From the NCBI GenBank assembly GCA_937982065.1, contig CALJMO010000052.1, positions 1 to 64,000 of the forward strand: DNA of 64,000 nt, in the 5' to 3' direction. The notes below the pieces were generated by a model. The model was not told the DNA's origin and did not search any database. It saw only the letters and a program-made list of their open reading frames with translations. The position numbers and the translations under genes are program-made. Within the stretch, counting starts at the first letter, position 1, and each line of letters begins with the position of its first letter. Below, piece after piece: positions 24,029-33,313 of this stretch. This DNA is from an uncultured Collinsella sp. GTDB lineage: Bacteria; Actinomycetota; Coriobacteriia; Coriobacteriales; Coriobacteriaceae.

Positions 24029-25372
24029 ATGAGCGAACCCCTGCGCACCGTGAACGTCGGTCTGATCGGTCTGGGAACCGTCGGCGGCGGCGTGGCCCGT
24101 CTGATCAAGAGCCACCACGATGAGTACCTGGCAGCCTACGGCATCGACCTTAAGCTGACCCGCGCCTGCGCGCTTGCTTGGGAGCAGGCCGAGGCGGCAG
24201 GCATTGAGCGCGAGGCCTTTACGAGTGACTGGCACGACGTCGTCAGCGACCCCGCCGTCGACATCGTCGTCGAGCTGATCGGCGGTGAGCATCCCGCAAC
24301 CGAGATCTTCACCACTGCCTTTGAGCACGGCAAGCACGTCGTCTCTGCCAACAAGGCCCTACTGGGCCGTCACGTCGAGACGCTTGCCGAGAAGGCACGC
24401 GCGTGCGGCGTGCAGATTAAGTGCGAGGCCAGCTGCGGCGGCGGCATCCCCATCGTGAGCACGCTTGAGCACGACCTGGTGGGCAACAAGATCCTGACCA
24501 TCGCCGGTATTCTCAACGGTACCACCAACTACATCCTGTCGCGCATGGACGCCGAGGGTGCCGATTACGCCGACGTGCTCGCCGACGCGCAGGCCAAGGG
24601 CTATGCCGAGGCCGACCCGTCCGCCGACGTCGACGGCTTCGACGCCGCCAGCAAAACGGCGATCCTCGCCTCCATCGGCTTTGGCACCCGTGTGACCACC
24701 GACGACGTATACCAGCAGGGCATCCGTACCATCGGCGCCGAGGACATCGCCCAGGCACGCGAACTCGGCTACACCATTAAGCTGCTCGGCATCGCCCGCA
24801 ACACCGACGCCGGCGTCGACGTCCGCGTGCATCCCACGCTGATCCCCGCCGACCACATGCTCGCCAAGGTCAACGGCGCCATGAACGCCGTCTACGTGGT
24901 GGGTGACGCCGTGGGCGAAACCATGTTCTACGGTGCCGGCGCAGGCTCCTTCCCCACCGCAAGCGCCGTCGTGGGCGATATCCTGTCGCTCTCCGAGCAG
25001 ATCAGCCGCGGCGTGGCTCCGCTTCCCGAGATTGAGCCCTATGGTCACAACCTCGCCTTTAAGCCCATGGACGAACTCCAGACCAAGTACTATGTGCGTC
25101 TGAAGGTCGCCGACCGCGTGGGCGCCCTGTCCGAGACGGTCGACATCTTTGCCAAGCACAACATCTCGATCTCGCTCATCAACCAGGTCGAGGACGGCAA
25201 GTCGGGCGTCAGCGATGCCTGTTCGGTCATCTTCCTGACGCACCGCGCGCTCGAGAAGGACGTCCAGGCTGCCGCTGCCGAGCTTGCCAGCGTCGACTGC
25301 GTGGCCGAGGTCGCCAACGTCCTGCGCATCGAGGACGTTGAGGCTTGGACCGAAGGCGTCATGGCGAACTAG
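24029..25372 (+). CDS. hom: Homoserine dehydrogenase
   Basis: 447 residues. It reduces aspartate semialdehyde to homoserine, the branch point to threonine and methionine. The NAD(P)-binding motif GLIGLGTVGGGV is at residues 11-22, the catalytic core includes ANKALLGRH, GGGIPI, GILNGTTNYIL, and YAEADPSADVDGFDAASK; a C-terminal ACT domain from about 365 (YYVRLKVADRVGALSETVDIFAKHNISI) gives threonine feedback control. The start follows GAAGGAG. It ends in a strong terminator, so it is a single-gene unit. Confidence 0.96.
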   Translation: MSEPLRTVNVGLIGLGTVGGGVARLIKSHHDEYLAAYGIDLKLTRACALAWEQAEAAGIEREAFTSDWHDVVSDPAVDIVVELIGGEHPATEIFTTAFEHGKHVVSANKALLGRHVETLAEKARACGVQIKCEASCGGGIPIVSTLEHDLVGNKILTIAGILNGTTNYILSRMDAEGADYADVLADAQAKGYAEADPSADVDGFDAASKTAILASIGFGTRVTTDDVYQQGIRTIGAEDIAQARELGYTIKLLGIARNTDAGVDVRVHPTLIPADHMLAKVNGAMNAVYVVGDAVGETMFYGAGAGSFPTASAVVGDILSLSEQISRGVAPLPEIEPYGHNLAFKPMDELQTKYYVRLKVADRVGALSETVDIFAKHNISISLINQVEDGKSGVSDACSVIFLTHRALEKDVQAAAAELASVDCVAEVANVLRIEDVEAWTEGVMAN

Positions 25373-25403
25373 TTCGGTTTACACCCCACAACGCATTTGC
25401 TCG

Positions 25404-25439
25404 AAGGGCTCCCGTCCGATGTGGGACGGGAGCCCTTTT
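25404..25439 (+). terminator. Terminator of hom
   Basis: AGGGCTCCCGTCC pairs with GGACGGGAGCCCT around a short loop and is followed by TTTT. Confidence 0.9.
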
Positions 25440-25588
25440 GTCTCCTGCCCCAAGCACAACGGCAGAGTACATTTGCGCGAACCGCTCATCGGTAACGCGG
25501 GCTACCGTTCACCGATATGCAGACGCGACCGATTCCGGCTACCGCTACGCTGTGCTGCGAATGTCCGCCCGCGATGAGAGGAAGCACC

Positions 25589-26338
25589 ATGTTGCTCGAG
25601 GGCAAGAAAGCAATCATCACCGGAGGCACGCGCGGTATCGGCTATGCCATCGCCTGTCGCTTTATCGAGGAGGGCGCCGCCGTCACGGTCTTTGGCTCGC
25701 GTCAGGAGACTGCCGACGCCGCCGTTGAAAAGCTGGCCGCAGCCTATCCCGAGGCCAAGGTCTGGGGCCGCACCTGCGACCTCACCTCGCTCGAGGCCGT
25801 AACCGAGGCCTTTACCGAGGCAGCCGCCGACATGGGTGGCCTGGACACGGTCGTTAACAACGCCGGCATCTCCCAGCGCTCGCCGCTTCTGGAGTACACG
25901 GCCGAAGAGTTCGCCAAGGTCATGGACCTCAACGTCGTCGCCGTCTTTAACGGCCACCAAGCCGCTGCCAAGATTATGGCCGAGGCAGGCCACGGCGGCA
26001 CCATCACCACCACGAGCTCGATGGTCGCCAAGTACGGTCAGCCCTCCGGCGTTGGCTATCCCACGTCCAAGTTCGCCGTCAACGGTATGGTCCAGTCGCT
26101 CTCGCGCGAGCTCGCCCCCATGGGCATTCGCGTCAACGCTGTCGCTCCCGGCGTGACCAAGACCGATATGGTCGCCAACCTTCCCGAAGAGGTCATCAAG
26201 CCCATCATCGCCACCATTCCGCTCGGCCGCATGGGCGAGCCCGAGGACGTCGCCAACGCCTTCGTTTTCCTAGCGAGCGACATGTCCTCCTATGTCACGG
26301 GCGCCGTGCTCCCCGTCGACGGAGCCGCCCGCTCTTAA
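25589..26338 (+). CDS. Short-chain dehydrogenase/reductase, BaiA-like
   Basis: 249 residues, classical SDR. The NAD(P) site is TGGTRGIG (near 12-19), the NNAG motif is NNAGISQ, and the catalytic Ser and YPTSK (Tyr-x3-Lys) are present. Beyond the general family, many stretches resemble BaiA, the 3-alpha-hydroxysteroid dehydrogenase of bile-acid-dehydroxylating clostridia: TGGTRGIGYA, VFG..QE, YPE, DLTS, MDLNVVAVFNG, SGVGYP, VAPGVTKTDM and the end VDGAARS. Possible roles are therefore a hydroxysteroid dehydrogenase or a ketoacyl/other secondary-alcohol reductase. The ATG preceded by GAGAGGA is the start. No operon partner. Confidence 0.85.
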   Translation: MLLEGKKAIITGGTRGIGYAIACRFIEEGAAVTVFGSRQETADAAVEKLAAAYPEAKVWGRTCDLTSLEAVTEAFTEAAADMGGLDTVVNNAGISQRSPLLEYTAEEFAKVMDLNVVAVFNGHQAAAKIMAEAGHGGTITTTSSMVAKYGQPSGVGYPTSKFAVNGMVQSLSRELAPMGIRVNAVAPGVTKTDMVANLPEEVIKPIIATIPLGRMGEPEDVANAFVFLASDMSSYVTGAVLPVDGAARS

Positions 26339-26380
26339 GGGACCACAAGCCTCAGCTCCCAGCCTCAACATAGTCCAACA

Positions 26381-26430
26381 AAGAAGGCGCGCCGTCTGCA
26401 TCAACTGCAGGCAGCGCGCCTTCTTCTGTT
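26381..26430 (+). terminator. Terminator after the SDR gene
   Basis: AAGAAGGCGCGC (26381-26392) pairs with GCGCGCCTTCTT (26414-26425); a weak CTGTTT tail follows. Confidence 0.65.
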
Positions 26431-26436
26431 TGAAAG

Positions 26437-26668
26437 GGAAGCTGTGTCCCGGAATTCCGACTCAGACCGGGACGCAGCTTCCCTCAGGGCCACGTTTCGG
26501 AAAGAGCGCCCCGTTTTGAACGCCGATTCTGGGATACCGTTTCCGCAACGGGTCTCTCGCGGAAACTGCATCCCACTCTGAGCGCCCATTCCGGGACACA
26601 GTTTCCCAACGGCCCCCGTTTCGGAAACCACATCCCGTTCCGAGCCTTCAAAGCAGGACGCGGCTTCC
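26437..26668. repeat. Four tandem 62-bp units, each a 46-nt palindrome
   Basis: Units start at 26437, 26499, 26561 and 26623, a spacing of exactly 62 bases. Each runs from GGAA to TTCC over 46 bases and can fold on itself (for example GGAAGCTGTGTCCCGG against CCGGGACGCAGCTTCC in unit 1 and GGAAACTG..TCCC against GGGA..CAGTTTCC in unit 3), with 16 bases between units. Units differ at many positions but compensate within arms. Since 62 is not a multiple of three, it is not a coding repeat. It fills the space between the convergent SDR and antiporter genes. Confidence 0.9.
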
Positions 26669-26683
26669 CCGAGAGAGTATCGA

Positions 26684-28246
26684 CTACTTGCCGTCGTCGT
26701 CCTCGGCTTCTTCTCTTGCATAGAGCTCCAGCATGCGGCGGCGGTATTCGCGCACGGCGAGCTTGGCGCGCTCCAGGCGGCGACGCTCGCGCGGAGTCAG
26801 CTCGGACGGGTCGACCTCGTCTCCATAGGTCTTATCGGCAAGAAGATGTGCCGCGTCCACAATACGGGCATCGATATGGCCGCTCGCCGCCTCGGCGGAA
26901 AGACGCTCGGCAATCGTATCGAGCGTAGGCAAGCCCTCGAATACGCGACCATGGCCATGCGAAGTCAGCAGCTCGTGCTCACGTGCGAGCAGGCTCGCCA
27001 AATCGTGATGGGCGCGCAGGATGTCGAGCGCATCGGATGGATGCTCGGCAACTTCTGCCACGGCGGCGACCGGCGCGGCGTCGACCACGCGGTAGAAGAG
27101 CTGCGCGAGCAACGGCATCAAGAACACCGTGATGGCACCGGCGGCAACCATGACCGACGCAATATCTTGCGACAGCGCGCCCGCGTTGACGGCAACGCTT
27201 GTCACGGCAACGATGATCGGCAGGGCCGTGGTGCAGTACAGGGCCACGGTAATGCGACCATACGCCGACACATCGCGCGTCGCAGGACAAATGCTCATAG
27301 AGATGAGAATGGGAACGGCACGAATAATCAACAACGCCACGATAAAGCCCACGAGCAGACCCGGGCGCGACGCCACGGCCGTCAGATCGATCTTTGCGCC
27401 CGATACGGTAAAGAATACCGGAATCAAAAAGCCGTAGGCCAGGCCATCGAGCTTGGTCTCGAGCGTATGGTTGCCCTCGGGGATGATGTAGCGCAAGACA
27501 AAGCCGGCGGCAAAAGAACCCAACACGATGTCGAGATCAAAGACAGCCGAGAACGCCACGAGCGTGACCAGGATGAGCACCGTCAGGCGCACGAAGGTCT
27601 GCGACGTGGTATCGGCGCGTTCCTCGACAAACGCAAAGAAGCGGCTGCCGACGCGCTTGGAGCGGCTCGGGACCACGGCCAGCAACACGCAGACCACCGC
27701 AAACAAGCCAAGGATCACAAGCGTTTGGATGCCGGTGCGGGCAGACAGCAGCACCGACATGGCAAGCACAGGGCCGAGCTCACCCCAAGTGCCATACGCG
27801 AGAATCGAGTCGCCCACGCGCGTGCCGGTGAGCGAGCGCTCACGCATGATGGGCACGAGCGTACCGAGCGCCGTCGAAGTGAGGGCAAGCGTCACGGCGA
27901 TACCGTCGAAATGACTGACCGAGAACCACGGGGTAAAGCGTACGGCAAGCCAGGCGATACCAAACGTGACGACCCACGTCGCCAAGCCGTAGCGCCCCTC
28001 GACGCCCGTGATGCTCTTGGGGTCGATCTCAAAGCCGGCAAGCAGGAACAAGAAGGCCAGGCCCAGCTCGGACACAAGCGAGACCTCGGCATCTACATGG
28101 ATGACGCCGAGCATATGGGGTCCCAGCACCGCGCCGAGCACGAGCAAAAAGACCGTCTCGGGAACGGGTTTTCCGGGAATCGCCGAGGCGATAAAAGGAC
28201 TCGCAAAGGCCACGAGTGCGATGATGGCGAGCGAAACGAATGCCAT
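26684..28246 (-). CDS. Cation:proton antiporter (CPA2/KefB type)
   Basis: 520 residues. Residues 1-385 hold 12 or so membrane helices of the Na+/H+ exchanger domain, with motifs such as VFLLVLGAVLGPHMLG, LGLAFLFLLAGFEID, TSTALGTLVPI and FDLDIVLGSFAAGFVLRYI. The last ~135 residues form a charged cytoplasmic tail rich in Arg/Glu without a recognisable TrkA-N/RCK domain. The protein should exchange protons for Na+ or K+ at the cell membrane. The start follows AAAGG. Confidence 0.88.
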   Translation of the reverse strand: MAFVSLAIIALVAFASPFIASAIPGKPVPETVFLLVLGAVLGPHMLGVIHVDAEVSLVSELGLAFLFLLAGFEIDPKSITGVEGRYGLATWVVTFGIAWLAVRFTPWFSVSHFDGIAVTLALTSTALGTLVPIMRERSLTGTRVGDSILAYGTWGELGPVLAMSVLLSARTGIQTLVILGLFAVVCVLLAVVPSRSKRVGSRFFAFVEERADTTSQTFVRLTVLILVTLVAFSAVFDLDIVLGSFAAGFVLRYIIPEGNHTLETKLDGLAYGFLIPVFFTVSGAKIDLTAVASRPGLLVGFIVALLIIRAVPILISMSICPATRDVSAYGRITVALYCTTALPIIVAVTSVAVNAGALSQDIASVMVAAGAITVFLMPLLAQLFYRVVDAAPVAAVAEVAEHPSDALDILRAHHDLASLLAREHELLTSHGHGRVFEGLPTLDTIAERLSAEAASGHIDARIVDAAHLLADKTYGDEVDPSELTPRERRRLERAKLAVREYRRRMLELYAREEAEDDDGK

Positions 28247-28430
28247 GTGATGCCTTTCTCTTGTTTGCGCTTCACTGTAGCACCCTCGCCGTCCTCAACG
28301 CGCCGCGAGCTGTCGTATCATAGTGAGGTTTACAAACATGTGGCTCAAGGCGACCGCGAGGCTTGTCCCGTAAACCGACCGCTGCCGCATACCGCACCGT
28401 ACGCCCAACCGATCAGGAAGGCAGGAACCA

Positions 28431-31400
28431 ATGGTCTCTCGTATCTACGTGGAGAAGAAACCCGGGTTCGACGTCGAGGCTCAGCAGCTCAAGGGCGAGC
28501 TGACCGAAATTCTCGGCATCAAGGGCATCGAGGCCCTGAGGATCATCAACCGCTACGACGTCGAGGGCATCGACGAGGAGCTTTTCCGCTCCTGCGTGCC
28601 GACCGTCTTTAGCGAGCCCCAGGTCGATGTGACCTACGACGAGCTCCCCGCAAGCGATGGCGCCGTCTTTGCCGTCGAATTCCTGCCTGGCCAGTTTGAC
28701 CAGCGCGCCGACTCCGCCAGCGAGTGCGTGCAGCTCATCAGCCAGGGCGAGCGCCCCGCCGTGCGCTCCGCCAAGGTCTATATGATCTCGGGCGCTCTGG
28801 ACGAGGCCGCCATCGATGCCATCAAGCACTACGTGGTGAACCCCGTCGAGGCGCGCATCGCCTCGCTCGACCTGCCCGAGACGCTGTACATGGAGACTCC
28901 CGAGCCCCAGCCCGTCGAGGTGCTCGACGGCTTCCGCGAGCTCGACGAGGCCGGCCTTGCCGCCTTTATCGCCGATCGCGGCCTTGCCATGGACGAGGCG
29001 GACATCGCCTTCTGCCAGCAGTACTTCCGCGATGAGGACCGCGACCCCACCATCACCGAGATCCGCGTGATCGACACCTACTGGTCCGATCACTGCCGCC
29101 ACACCACCTTCGGCACCGTCCTGGACGACGTGACGATCGACGACGCCGTGGTGCAGCAAGCCTTCGACCGCTACATGGAGATGCGCCACGAACTCGGCCG
29201 CGACGCCAAGCCCGTCTGCCTCATGGACATGGGCACCATCGGCGCCAAGTACCTTAAGAAGACCGGCGTCATGACCGATGTCGACGAGTCCGAGGAGATC
29301 AACGCCTGCACCGTCAAGGTGAAGGTCGATGTCGACGGCGAGGACCAGGACTGGCTGTTCCTGTTTAAGAACGAGACCCACAACCACCCGACCGAGATCG
29401 AGCCCTTCGGCGGTGCCGCCACCTGCGTGGGCGGCGCTATCCGCGACCCGCTCTCGGGCCGCAGCTATGTGTACCAGGCCATGCGCGTCACCGGCGCCGG
29501 CGACCCCACCGTCCCGGTTTCCGAGACGCTCGAGGGCAAGCTGCCGCAGCGCAAGCTCGTGACCACCGCTGCCGCCGGCTACTCCAGCTACGGCAACCAG
29601 ATCGGCCTTGCCACCGGTCAGGTTAATGAACTCTATCACCCCGGTTACGTGGCCAAGCGCATGGAAGTTGGCGCCGTCGTGGGCGCCACCCCGGCAAACC
29701 ACGTTCGTCGCGAGTGCCCCGCCCCCACCGACAAGATCATCCTGCTGGGCGGCCGCACCGGCCGTGACGGCATCGGTGGCGCTACCGGCTCCTCAAAGAC
29801 CCAGAACACCGAGTCCATCGAGACCTCGGGTGCCGAGGTCCAGAAGGGCAACGCCCCGGTCGAGCGCAAGCTGCAGCGTCTGTTCCGCCGCGGCGACGCC
29901 TGCCGTCTGATCAAGCGCTGCAACGACTTTGGCGCCGGCGGCGTCTCGGTCGCCGTGGGTGAGCTTGCCGACGGCCTGTATGTCGACCTTGACACCGTGA
30001 CCAAGAAGTACGACGGCCTGGATGGCACCGAGCTCGCCATTTCCGAGTCCCAGGAGCGCATGGCTTGCGCCGTCGCCGACGGTGACGTCGAGGAGTTCAT
30101 GGGCTACGCCGCCGAGGAGAACCTGGAGGCAACCGTTATCGCCGAGGTTACCGCCGAGCCGCGCATGCGCATGGCCTGGAACGGCGTCGCCATCGTCGAT
30201 TTGTCCCGCGAGTTCCTCAACTCCAACGGTGCACCCAAGCACCAGGTCGCCCACGTCTGCGCCCGCAGCGTGTGGCAGCCCAGCTGGGCCGGCACCACAC
30301 TTGCCGAGCGCATGACCTCGCTCGTCACCGATCTTAACGTCGCCTCCAACAAGGGCCTTTCCGAGCGCTTCGACTCCACCATCGGTGCCGCAACCGTGCT
30401 TATGCCTTTTGGCGGCAAGACGCAGCTCACCCCGAGCTCGGCCATGGTCGCCAAGTTCCCCGTAGACGGCGAGACCACCACGGCAAGCGCCATGGCGTGG
30501 GGCTTCAACCCCTACCTGATGGAGGCCGACCAGTTTGCGGGCGCCTACCTGTCCGTGGTCGAGTCCATCGCCAAGCTCGTTGCCGCCGGCTTTGAGCACA
30601 AGCGCGCCTATCTCTCCTTCCAGGAATACTTTGAGCGCCTGCGCACCGAGGCCGAGCGTTGGGGCAAGCCCATGGCAGCCGTCCTGGGTGCCCTTATGGC
30701 CCAGGTCGACCTGGGTACCGGTGCCATCGGCGGCAAGGACTCTATGAGCGGTTCGTTTGAGGACGAGGCCGGCGAGCTCAACGTTCCGCCGACCCTGATC
30801 AGCTTCGCTGTCGCCGTGGGCAAGGCGGCCCGCGCCGTCTCCCCCGAGTTCAAGGGCCTCACGCACCGCGTCGTCCGCATCGCCCCCGCCACCTATGGCC
30901 AGGACTACCGTCCCGATGCCCAGCAGCTGCTCGCCGCATTTGACGCCGTCGAGGCGCTCACCGCCGCCGGCGACGCCCTGGCCGTCTCCACGCCCGGCTA
31001 CGGCTGCGGCGCCGAGAGCCTCTTTAAGATGTGTGTCGGCAACCAGATTGGTATCGAGCTTGCCGAGGACGTGGACGTGGAGAGCCTCTTCACCCCGCTC
31101 TACGGCAGCTTTATCGTCGAGCTCGCCGAGGATACCGAGCTGCCCGAGGTCGCCAACGGCGTTGTCGTCGAGCCCCTGGGCACCACCGTCGAGGGCTATG
31201 TCATCGACACCGGCTCCGAAGTCATCGAGCTCTCCGAGCTCCAGGAAGCCTGGGAGAGCGGCATCGAGGGCGTCTTTGCCTACCGCAGCGCCGGCGAGTC
31301 CGCCGAGGTCGAGACCATCGACTTCCGTGCCAAGGATATCCACGTGTACGGCGGCGCCAAGATCGCCCGCCCGCGCGTGGTAATCCCCGTGTTCCCCGGC

Positions 31401-32177
31401 AACAACTGCGAGTACGATAGCGCCCGCGCTTTCCGCGCCGCCGGCGCCGAGGCCGACACCTTCGTGATCAACAACCTCACGCCCGAGGCCGTCGCCGAGA
31501 GCACCCACGAGCTTGCCCGCCGCATCCGTGCAAGCCAGATCGTCATGATCCCCGGCGGCTTCTCGGGCGGCGACGAGCCCGATGGCTCCGCCAAGTTCAT
31601 CACGGCGTTCTTCCGCGCTCCCGAGGTCACCGAGGCAGTCCGCGACCTGCTCAAGGCCCGCGACGGCCTGATGCTGGGCATCTGCAACGGCTTCCAGGCC
31701 CTGATCAAGCTCGGTCTGGTGCCCTACGGCGACATCGTCGACGCCACGCCTGATGCGCCCACGCTTACGTTCAACACCATCGGTCGCCATCAGAGCCGTC
31801 TGGTGCGCACCCGTATCTCGTCCAACCTGTCCCCGTGGCTGTCGCAGTGCAGCCTGGACGACCCCTACACCGTCGCCATCAGCCACGGCGAGGGCCGCTT
31901 TGTCGCCAACGACGAAGTGCTCGCCCAGCTGATCGCCAACGGCCAGGTCGCCACGCAGTACGTGGGCGAGGACGGCAAGCCCAGCATGGACCTTTCCGTC
32001 AACCCCAACGGCTCCGCACTCGCCATCGAGGGCATCACGAGCCCCGACGGCCGCGTCCTGGGCAAGATGGGCCATGCCGAGCGTCGCGGCGACAGCCTGT
32101 ACCGCAACGTGCCCGAGCATGTCCCCGGCGATAAGTTCATGCCGATCTTTGAGAGCGGCGTGGCCTACTTCGCTTAA
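28431..32177 (+). CDS. purL: Phosphoribosylformylglycinamidine synthase (single-chain)
   Basis: 1248 residues: one chain combining synthetase (PurL) and glutaminase (PurQ). It converts FGAR, glutamine and ATP to FGAM in step 4 of purine synthesis. The N-terminal PurS-like region, the FGAM synthase core (YWSDHCRHTTF, FKNETHNHPTEIEPFGGAATCVGG, GGRTGRDGIGGATGSS) and the C-terminal class I amidotransferase (PGNNCEYDSARAF, IPGGFSGGDEPDGSAK, nucleophile Cys in LGICNGFQAL near 1083, and HGEGRF) are present. No purine riboswitch was evident in the ~180 bases upstream. A strong terminator follows. Confidence 0.97.
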   Translation: MVSRIYVEKKPGFDVEAQQLKGELTEILGIKGIEALRIINRYDVEGIDEELFRSCVPTVFSEPQVDVTYDELPASDGAVFAVEFLPGQFDQRADSASECVQLISQGERPAVRSAKVYMISGALDEAAIDAIKHYVVNPVEARIASLDLPETLYMETPEPQPVEVLDGFRELDEAGLAAFIADRGLAMDEADIAFCQQYFRDEDRDPTITEIRVIDTYWSDHCRHTTFGTVLDDVTIDDAVVQQAFDRYMEMRHELGRDAKPVCLMDMGTIGAKYLKKTGVMTDVDESEEINACTVKVKVDVDGEDQDWLFLFKNETHNHPTEIEPFGGAATCVGGAIRDPLSGRSYVYQAMRVTGAGDPTVPVSETLEGKLPQRKLVTTAAAGYSSYGNQIGLATGQVNELYHPGYVAKRMEVGAVVGATPANHVRRECPAPTDKIILLGGRTGRDGIGGATGSSKTQNTESIETSGAEVQKGNAPVERKLQRLFRRGDACRLIKRCNDFGAGGVSVAVGELADGLYVDLDTVTKKYDGLDGTELAISESQERMACAVADGDVEEFMGYAAEENLEATVIAEVTAEPRMRMAWNGVAIVDLSREFLNSNGAPKHQVAHVCARSVWQPSWAGTTLAERMTSLVTDLNVASNKGLSERFDSTIGAATVLMPFGGKTQLTPSSAMVAKFPVDGETTTASAMAWGFNPYLMEADQFAGAYLSVVESIAKLVAAGFEHKRAYLSFQEYFERLRTEAERWGKPMAAVLGALMAQVDLGTGAIGGKDSMSGSFEDEAGELNVPPTLISFAVAVGKAARAVSPEFKGLTHRVVRIAPATYGQDYRPDAQQLLAAFDAVEALTAAGDALAVSTPGYGCGAESLFKMCVGNQIGIELAEDVDVESLFTPLYGSFIVELAEDTELPEVANGVVVEPLGTTVEGYVIDTGSEVIELSELQEAWESGIEGVFAYRSAGESAEVETIDFRAKDIHVYGGAKIARPRVVIPVFPGNNCEYDSARAFRAAGAEADTFVINNLTPEAVAESTHELARRIRASQIVMIPGGFSGGDEPDGSAKFITAFFRAPEVTEAVRDLLKARDGLMLGICNGFQALIKLGLVPYGDIVDATPDAPTLTFNTIGRHQSRLVRTRISSNLSPWLSQCSLDDPYTVAISHGEGRFVANDEVLAQLIANGQVATQYVGEDGKPSMDLSVNPNGSALAIEGITSPDGRVLGKMGHAERRGDSLYRNVPEHVPGDKFMPIFESGVAYFA

Positions 32178-32214
32178 ACCTTTCCCATCGGGTACAATCC
32201 CCTCGGGTAACAAC

Positions 32215-32250
32215 ACCCGCCACCGGCACCCCCGGTGGCGGGTTCTTTTT
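32215..32250 (+). terminator. Terminator of purL
   Basis: ACCCGCCACCGG pairs with CCGGTGGCGGGT and is followed by TCTTTTTT. Confidence 0.92.
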
Positions 32251-32278
32251 TGCTTTGCGCGTATAGGAGAAGGACATC

Positions 32279-33214
32279 ATGGAAAGCCGCAAGCCGTATC
32301 TCGCCACCCTGCCCGGACTCATCCTGGGCTGTCTTGTTTGCTGTGCACTCTGGGGATCGGCCTTTCCCTGCATCAAGATCGGCTACGCGCTCTTTGGCAT
32401 CCCAGCGCACGATAGCGCTTCGCAGCTGCTCTTTGCAGGTTTACGCTTTACGCTTGCCGGCGCCCTGGTTATCGTTGGGATGAGCGCGGCCCAACGCCGC
32501 CCCCTCATACCGCAAGCGCGCGACATCAAGCCCATCTTTGTCTTGTCGCTCTTCCAGACTATCGGGCAGTACTTCTTTTTCTATCTGGGCCTCTCGCGCG
32601 CCAGCGCCATGTCGAGCTCCATCATCGAGGCCAGCGCCAACTTCCTCGCAATCCTCTTTGCCGCCCTGGCATTTCACACCGAGAAGCTCAATACGGCCAA
32701 GGTGCTTGGCTGTGCGCTGGGCTTTGCCGGCGTCGCGCTCGTCAACCTTTCGGGCGCGGACGGCACCTTTGGCTTTACGCTCGACGGCGAGGGCTTTATC
32801 TTGGCTTCCACTGTTGCAGGCGCTCTTTCGACCTGCCTGATCGGCATCTTCTCGCGCAAGCACGACGGTGTTTTGCTTGCCGGCTGGCAGTTTTTAGTCG
32901 GCGGCCTGGTCCTCACCGCCATCGGCTTTTTGATGGGCGGCACATTGTCCCCCACCGAAGTCGCCCCCGCCATCGCGCTCATCATCTACATGGCGCTTAT
33001 CTCCGCCGTCGCGTACTCGCTGTGGTCCCGCCTGCTCGCCGTCAACCCCGTCAGCCGCGTGTCGGTCTTTGGCTTTATGAACCCAGTCTTTGGCGTGCTG
33101 TTGAGCGCACTGCTGCTCGGCGAGGGCGCTGGCACGAGCCCCGTTACCGTCATCGTTGCCCTGTTGTTGGTCTGCGGCGGCATCATCATCGTCAACAAAC
33201 CCAAAAAAGCCTAG
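32279..33214 (+). CDS. EamA/DMT-family transporter
   Basis: 311 residues with ten hydrophobic helices in two EamA repeats (first around residues 15-140, second 155-305). Typical signs are CCALWGSAFPCIKIGYALF in the first helix, the SSSIIEASANFLAILFAALAF stretch and the second-repeat VAYSLWSRLLAVNPVSRVSVFGFMNPVFGVLLSALLLGE. Members export amino acids, drugs or other metabolites; the substrate is unknown. A ribosome site AGGAGAAGGA precedes the ATG. It lies just after the purL terminator. Confidence 0.88.
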   Translation: MESRKPYLATLPGLILGCLVCCALWGSAFPCIKIGYALFGIPAHDSASQLLFAGLRFTLAGALVIVGMSAAQRRPLIPQARDIKPIFVLSLFQTIGQYFFFYLGLSRASAMSSSIIEASANFLAILFAALAFHTEKLNTAKVLGCALGFAGVALVNLSGADGTFGFTLDGEGFILASTVAGALSTCLIGIFSRKHDGVLLAGWQFLVGGLVLTAIGFLMGGTLSPTEVAPAIALIIYMALISAVAYSLWSRLLAVNPVSRVSVFGFMNPVFGVLLSALLLGEGAGTSPVTVIVALLLVCGGIIIVNKPKKA

Positions 33215-33313
33215 CGAGCTCACCTTTTTAGGGAGGGCGTTTGCACACTTTAGCTTAATGGAATACATCGATGAGCTGAGGGCCGCCACGCACGCAAGCG
33301 TGCGACCCTTTTC

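Noticed and set aside
25589..26338. 7-beta-hydroxysteroid dehydrogenase known from Collinsella aerofaciens
   Set aside because: The sequence recalled for that enzyme differs strongly (start, cofactor motif and active-site region); the present protein is closer to BaiA.
26437..26668. CRISPR array
   Set aside because: The units are diverged palindromes with 16-base spacers, not identical direct repeats with unique spacers, and no cas genes are near.
26401..26721. Coding gene over the 62-bp repeats on the minus strand
   Set aside because: The period of 62 is not a multiple of three, the frame lacks a ribosome site and the protein has no repeat or known domain.
28247..28430. Purine riboswitch before purL
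   Set aside because: No conserved aptamer core or terminator/antiterminator pair could be found in the upstream 180 bases.
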